Assembly (NCBI RefSeq): GCF_000503775.1
Contig: NZ_KI629782.1
Span: forward strand, 1,095,541 to 1,141,520
Direction: 5' to 3'
Origin: Brevibacillus panacihumi W25
Lineage (GTDB): Bacteria; Bacillota; Bacilli; Brevibacillales; Brevibacillaceae
Length of the DNA: 45,980 nt
The translations under genes and the position numbers were made by a program. Positions 41,942 through 45,980 of the stretch are shown here, piece by piece; positions within the stretch are counted from its first letter, which is position 1, and each line of letters starts with the position of its first letter. The notes below the pieces were generated by a model. The model did no database searches and was not told the DNA's origin. It worked only from the letters and a program-made list of their open reading frames with translations.

Positions 41942-43182
41942 GTCGGTTGTTCCTCCTTATAGATACGAAATAACTGGATGTACAACACGACACTGATCAA
42001 GGCAAATGCCAGAATGATGCTGAATATCCCCATAGGCGTCACCCAATTGGACAGGAAAACGGTTATGGGCGCCAAAAATTTCCCGATGGTGCCTTGCAGG
42101 CTGTCGGCACCCATGTACTGTCCCCTCGCATGCTCCGGGGCATAGCGGCTGATGAAGCTCTGTGTCACCGGAGAGCGAACCATCTCGCCAAACGTGAAGA
42201 TGATGGTGACGAAAAACAGGAACCAAAAATTCGTGTTCAGTCCCAAGGCAAATGTGCCTACTCCTGACAGCAATGATGACAAAATGAACACATCACGCTC
42301 TTTCCAATTGTGGAACCATTTCGTCACCGGAAGGATAAATAGAACGAATAAAAGCCCGTTAAATCCAAGGAGCCACCCGTATATCTCCGTACTTGTCAGC
42401 ATCAGGGAATGACCATTCCAGGTGAACAATGCTTGGGCAGGAACTTCATTGATCACATATACGGGAAAGTAGAGATCCAATTGCATAATCGGTACCAGGG
42501 CAAAGATGCCTGCCAAGGTATAGATGAGAAACACTTTGTCGCGAAAAATAATGCCGTATCCCTTCCATTGCTCCTTGAAAACATGGGTGATCGAGCTGGA
42601 ACCTTCCTTGTTTTTCTCCGAATGCGGCAAGGTTTCATGAACGATGAAATAGATCGCGATCAAATACAGCAGCGTGACCAATGCGCACGTCCACAACAGC
42701 TCTTGCCTGTAATGGAAAAAGAAAATGGCGCCAAGAGCGGGACCAAGCACAGCACCAATATTATTGGCGGTCATAAAAGTCGCGAAAATCTCCCGGCGTT
42801 TCTCTGGAGGAACCAGATCAGCGACCATAGCGGAGCTCGCAGGCCGATAGATGGCTCCTCCCACCCCAATGCCGATAAACGCGAGGTAATCGATCCAATG
42901 GGATGGCGAGATTGCAAACAAGACAAACATCCCCATTTGCAGACCTGCACCCATCAGCATCACAGGGCGCCTTCCCATTCGATCCGTCAATGCTCCACCG
43001 AACAGACTCCCAATCAGGCTGAAGACCGGCGGTATCGTCATCAGAATGCCTGCGATGTGATTGCCCAATGCCGCACCAAAATACACCGTAATGAACGGAA
43101 AGTACATCCAAAACAGCATATTGAACAGTGCTTCTCCGAATAAACGGACTTTCAGGTTGTTATTCCATAAGCGAATTTGCAT
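41938..43182 (-). CDS. MFS transporter (multidrug-efflux-like)
   Basis: The 414-residue protein has 12 helices. The motif A-like GGALTDRMGRRPVML is clear after helix 2. In the second half FTFGEMVRSPVTQSFISRYAPEHARGQYMGA resembles DHA1 efflux pumps (MdtH/YitG-like). The substrate is unknown. It overlaps the MocR gene by 4 bp at the 3' ends. It starts at ATG 43182, with GGGGGG upstream. Confidence 0.85.
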   Translation of the reverse strand: MQIRLWNNNLKVRLFGEALFNMLFWMYFPFITVYFGAALGNHIAGILMTIPPVFSLIGSLFGGALTDRMGRRPVMLMGAGLQMGMFVLFAISPSHWIDYLAFIGIGVGGAIYRPASSAMVADLVPPEKRREIFATFMTANNIGAVLGPALGAIFFFHYRQELLWTCALVTLLYLIAIYFIVHETLPHSEKNKEGSSSITHVFKEQWKGYGIIFRDKVFLIYTLAGIFALVPIMQLDLYFPVYVINEVPAQALFTWNGHSLMLTSTEIYGWLLGFNGLLFVLFILPVTKWFHNWKERDVFILSSLLSGVGTFALGLNTNFWFLFFVTIIFTFGEMVRSPVTQSFISRYAPEHARGQYMGADSLQGTIGKFLAPITVFLSNWVTPMGIFSIILAFALISVVLYIQLFRIYKEEQPT

Positions 43183-43460
43183 CTATGCCCCCCCATATTG
43201 TGAAGTTTCCCGGCCAGGTAAAAAAACTATAGAGCAAATTTCTTACAAAATATAGACTTTTTCTTTTGTCTGAATTAAACTAATAGTATAGATGTTAAGG
43301 ATACTAACTCCTAATTTGATTGTACGAGAAAACGAACATACGTTCTGGATTTAGAATCACTAAGACGCTCCCATTGGAAGCGTCTTTTTTGATGCTATGA
43401 AGATTGTTCCTCCCTGTGATGCCCTCAAAAATGCATGTGGACAACCTACAGTTGGCTCAG
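43183..43460. other. Intergenic region with orphan terminator upstream of IS110
   Basis: The stretch holds no supported gene. On the plus strand a weak TTGTCT...TATAGA pair lies near 43269-43295. A strong hairpin with T-run (43362-43390) follows about 90 bases later, so a short untranslated transcript is possible. Confidence 0.4.
43362..43390 (+). terminator. Hairpin with T-run lacking an upstream gene
   Basis: AAGACGCT (43362-43369) pairs with AGCGTCTT (43379-43386), followed by TTTT. No plus-strand gene precedes it within the window. Confidence 0.75.
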
Positions 43461-43898
43461 GAAAAAGGAGAAAAGAGCGAAGGCATTTGGGATCTTGACC
43501 AAGCTGGAACGGAAAAGGCGGAACACGCTTTTAGCGGCCAACTTTGAATGACTTCTTCGAAGTCAGCTGCTTTTGGCCGCGGTTCCGCCTTTGGAGTGGA
43601 GGCGGACAGGATGACCCCCAGCAAAGATCCCAACCCGCCTAAGCGTTTTCTCCTTTTTCGTATTATGAGGTCAGCCAGAAAAAACTGGCTGGCCATTTTT
43701 CATGGAAATGGCTTTACTCTATTGGTAGCCGGGTAGAACGATCCCCTTTTTGGGAAAAACCCGTGGAGGAAACTGTTCACCCCCTACTTGTACAACTATG
43801 TTTGGGCTGGTTGGGACAAGATCCCGTATCACATGCGAAGCTATGGCATACAAGTGCTAAAGGGGCTGCCGGTAAAAGAAGTGAGGGGAAGGAAGAAC
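43460..43898 (+). ncRNA. Candidate bridge RNA region of the IS110 element
   Basis: IS110-group elements encode a bridge RNA upstream of the recombinase. This 439-bp non-coding stretch has unusual structure. A nested hairpin has stems GGCGGAAC/GTTCCGCC (43517-43524, 43582-43589), GCGGCCAA/TTGGCCGC (43534-43541, 43573-43580) and GACTTC/GAAGTC (43550-43555, 43559-43564). A long imperfect inverted repeat joins the GGAAAAAGGAGAAAAG region (near 43470) with CGTTTTCTCCTTTTTCG (near 43643-43660). A further hairpin is AGCCAG/CTGGCT near 43675-43692. Which part is the RNA is not known. Confidence 0.5.
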
Positions 43899-45137
43899 GT
43901 GAATCCAGTTGTAGGAATCGATGTGGCAAAAGGAGAAAGCCAAGCACAGATCTTTCTGGATCGGAACAAATTATACGGAAAAGGATTTCGTTTTTCGCAT
44001 ACCATAACAGATTTGGAATGGCTTCATGGAAGGCTAAAGGAAGTAGAAAAGGACAGCGGTTGTCGTCCAGCAATTATTCTTGAGGCTACAGGTCACTACC
44101 ACCTTCCCATTGTAGAGTGGGCAGAGGAGAAAAATTATGACCTGTATATCCTTAATCCCTTATTAGCCCAGCGGGCTAAGAAAACGCACCTAAGAAAAGT
44201 GAAGACCGATAAATTGGACGCGGTTCATTTAGGAGAACTTTATTACAAAGAGGAGTTTGAACCGTACCAAAAGCAGGAAACGCACTGGCTTCATTTACGT
44301 CATCTCACGAGACAACATGAGGCAATGACGGATATGTATGTTCAGACAAAATTGCAATTTCGGGCTGTCCTAGACCAGGTCTTTCCCACGTATGAAGGTG
44401 TGTTTGGGGATTTGTATTCAACGGTATCATTGGGAGTGTTGGAAATGTATTCAACACCAGGGGCGGTAAAAACGGCAGGAGTGGACAAGCTAGCGGAGTG
44501 TATGAACACAAAGCTTGTTCGTGGACGGTCACCGAAGTGGGCAAAGGAAAAGGCAATAGATATGATGGCAGCGGCAGAAAAAAGCCCCTTTCAAGAAGGG
44601 GTCCATGAGAGTTATGTGCTTAGTTTACGTATGTTCATCACGTTGCTACTTCAATACCAGGAGCATCTATCCAAGCTTGAAAAACAAATAGATGCCCTGG
44701 CTGAAGAAAAAAAAGAATATGATCTACTCCGTTCGATTCCCGGCGTGGGAAACAAGATTGCTGCCACAATCCTGGCCGAAATTGGGGAAATCGAACGGTT
44801 TGACCACGCAAAGAAATTGGTCGCATTCGCTGGGGTTGACCCAAGTGTCACATCCTCCGGAAAGTTCACAGCAAGCACAAACCGAATTACCAAACGGGGT
44901 TCCAAACGCTTGCGAAGAGCGCTGTACCAAGCTGTACAATGCGGAGTAAGAAGACGAAAGGGGTGTCTCTTACAAAGCTCAGTAAATCAGCGATTACGTG
45001 AGTATTATGACGTGAAAAAGGGGGAAGGAAAGCCCCACAAACAGGTTGTGATTGCTTGTGTGAATAAGCTAATCCGCTGGATATACTGCATTTTAACGAG
45101 AAGCGAACCTTATAAGGCTGACTTTCAGTCAGCGTAA
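43899..45137 (+). CDS. IS110-family DEDD recombinase/transposase
   Basis: The 412-residue enzyme has an N-terminal RuvC-like domain with VVGIDVAKG, LEATGHYH and KTDKLDAVHLG supplying the DEDD residues, a coiled-coil linker, and a C-terminal Tnp (Transposase_20) domain starting LLRSIPGVGNKIAATILAEIG and including FAGVDPSVTSSGKF, which likely holds the catalytic Ser. It recombines target and donor DNA guided by the bridge RNA. The start is GTG 43899, 6 bases after AGGGGAAGG, placing the enzyme start just before GIDVAK as usual. A TTG at 43788 would add 37 residues with no ribosome site. Confidence 0.92.
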   Translation: MNPVVGIDVAKGESQAQIFLDRNKLYGKGFRFSHTITDLEWLHGRLKEVEKDSGCRPAIILEATGHYHLPIVEWAEEKNYDLYILNPLLAQRAKKTHLRKVKTDKLDAVHLGELYYKEEFEPYQKQETHWLHLRHLTRQHEAMTDMYVQTKLQFRAVLDQVFPTYEGVFGDLYSTVSLGVLEMYSTPGAVKTAGVDKLAECMNTKLVRGRSPKWAKEKAIDMMAAAEKSPFQEGVHESYVLSLRMFITLLLQYQEHLSKLEKQIDALAEEKKEYDLLRSIPGVGNKIAATILAEIGEIERFDHAKKLVAFAGVDPSVTSSGKFTASTNRITKRGSKRLRRALYQAVQCGVRRRKGCLLQSSVNQRLREYYDVKKGEGKPHKQVVIACVNKLIRWIYCILTRSEPYKADFQSA

Positions 45138-45151
45138 TGGAATGAATTTCC

Positions 45152-45180
45152 ATAACCTCTCCCTTTAGAGAGGTTATTTT
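45152..45180 (+). terminator. Terminator of the IS110 recombinase gene
   Basis: ATAACCTCTC pairs with GAGAGGTTAT around CCTTTA, followed by TTT. It lies 15 bases after the stop. Confidence 0.75.
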
Positions 45181-45288
45181 GCATGCTTTTCAACAATATA
45201 GCACAACTTCAAAGAAAATAATAAGGATACTCTTGACAAAATATTAGCTGGTTTCCTCCCCGCCGCTAGAGCATGAAGACAACAAAAA

Positions 45289-45330
45289 CCCTGCCAGTTC
45301 ATCCCTCAAAAGAGACTTGGCAGGGCTATG
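45289..45330 (-). terminator. Terminator of the leuB operon
   Basis: On the minus strand CCCTGCCA pairs with TGGCAGGG, followed by TTTTTG. It starts just after the leuB stop. Confidence 0.8.
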
Positions 45331-45331
45331 C

Positions 45332-45980
<649 letters not shown>

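Larger units (their letters stand above)
43460..45180 (+). mobile_element. Intact IS110-family element
   Basis: A full-length DEDD recombinase gene is preceded by a ~440-bp structured non-coding end and followed by a short end with a terminator. The exact tips are not set: IS110 elements lack inverted repeats and the other copy here is cut on the 3' side. The left limit is taken where similarity to the broken copy (4706-5417 and a little beyond) fades. 43595-44301 is shared with that copy in inverse orientation. Confidence 0.75.

Overview
The window looks like chromosome from an endospore-forming member of the Bacillota, most like Brevibacillus or a relative. This rests on a small acid-soluble spore protein gene (sspI), a complete gerA-gerB-gerC germinant-receptor operon, a T-box-controlled pheST operon, a zapA/pheT/pheS and mutS2/yshE neighbourhood as in Bacillus, and strong GGAGG ribosome sites with frequent GTG and TTG starts. 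The genus is an inference from general similarity. No rRNA or tRNA genes were seen.

Region 1 (1-5417) is a stack of mobile elements inserted into one another. An IS110-family element (fragment 4706-5417) was cut by an IS21-family element (window start to 4705). The istA gene of that IS21 was cut by an IS256-family element (930-3392, 8-bp target duplication). The IS256 transposase gene was in turn cut by a 999-bp element (1159-2157) with Tn7-like hallmarks: TGT/ACA tips, a 5-bp target duplication ACCAT, and three copies of a 20-bp motif at each end, spaced apart on the left and abutting on the right. It carries no transposase. Its only gene is a Tyr/Pro-rich cupin behind an apparent sigma-K (late mother-cell) promoter. 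Removing each element together with one target copy restores the reading frame of its host gene.

Region 2 (5.5-22.2 kb) is mainly an envelope-polysaccharide region. It holds a Rid-family protein, two MOP-superfamily flippases (SpoVB-like and MurJ-like) around a CapK-like adenylating enzyme, an operon of O-antigen-ligase-like polymerase, integral membrane FG-GAP protein and lipoprotein, two MFS transporters, two GT4 glycosyltransferases, a DppA-type D-aminopeptidase and a UDP-sugar dehydrogenase. The dehydrogenase is preceded by a probable 24-residue membrane peptide. The promoter of that pair lies between perfect 10-bp inverted repeats.

Region 3 (22.4-32.8 kb) is housekeeping: yshE, mutS2, a holin-like membrane protein, zapA, pheT and pheS with a T-box leader, a DUF2225 TPR protein, an rRNA/tRNA methyltransferase, a TrkA/Ktr potassium-channel regulator and sspI. 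Region 4 (32.8-43.2 kb) holds the gerABC operon, a DUF1294 protein with a DedA protein, a B12-binding radical SAM protein, moaB, a MocR-type regulator and an MFS transporter.

Region 5 (43.2-45.2 kb) is an intact IS110-family element. It has a long, highly structured 5' non-coding end where a bridge RNA would be expected. It shares 707 apparently identical bp, in opposite orientation, with the broken copy in region 1. The window ends inside leuB (minus strand).
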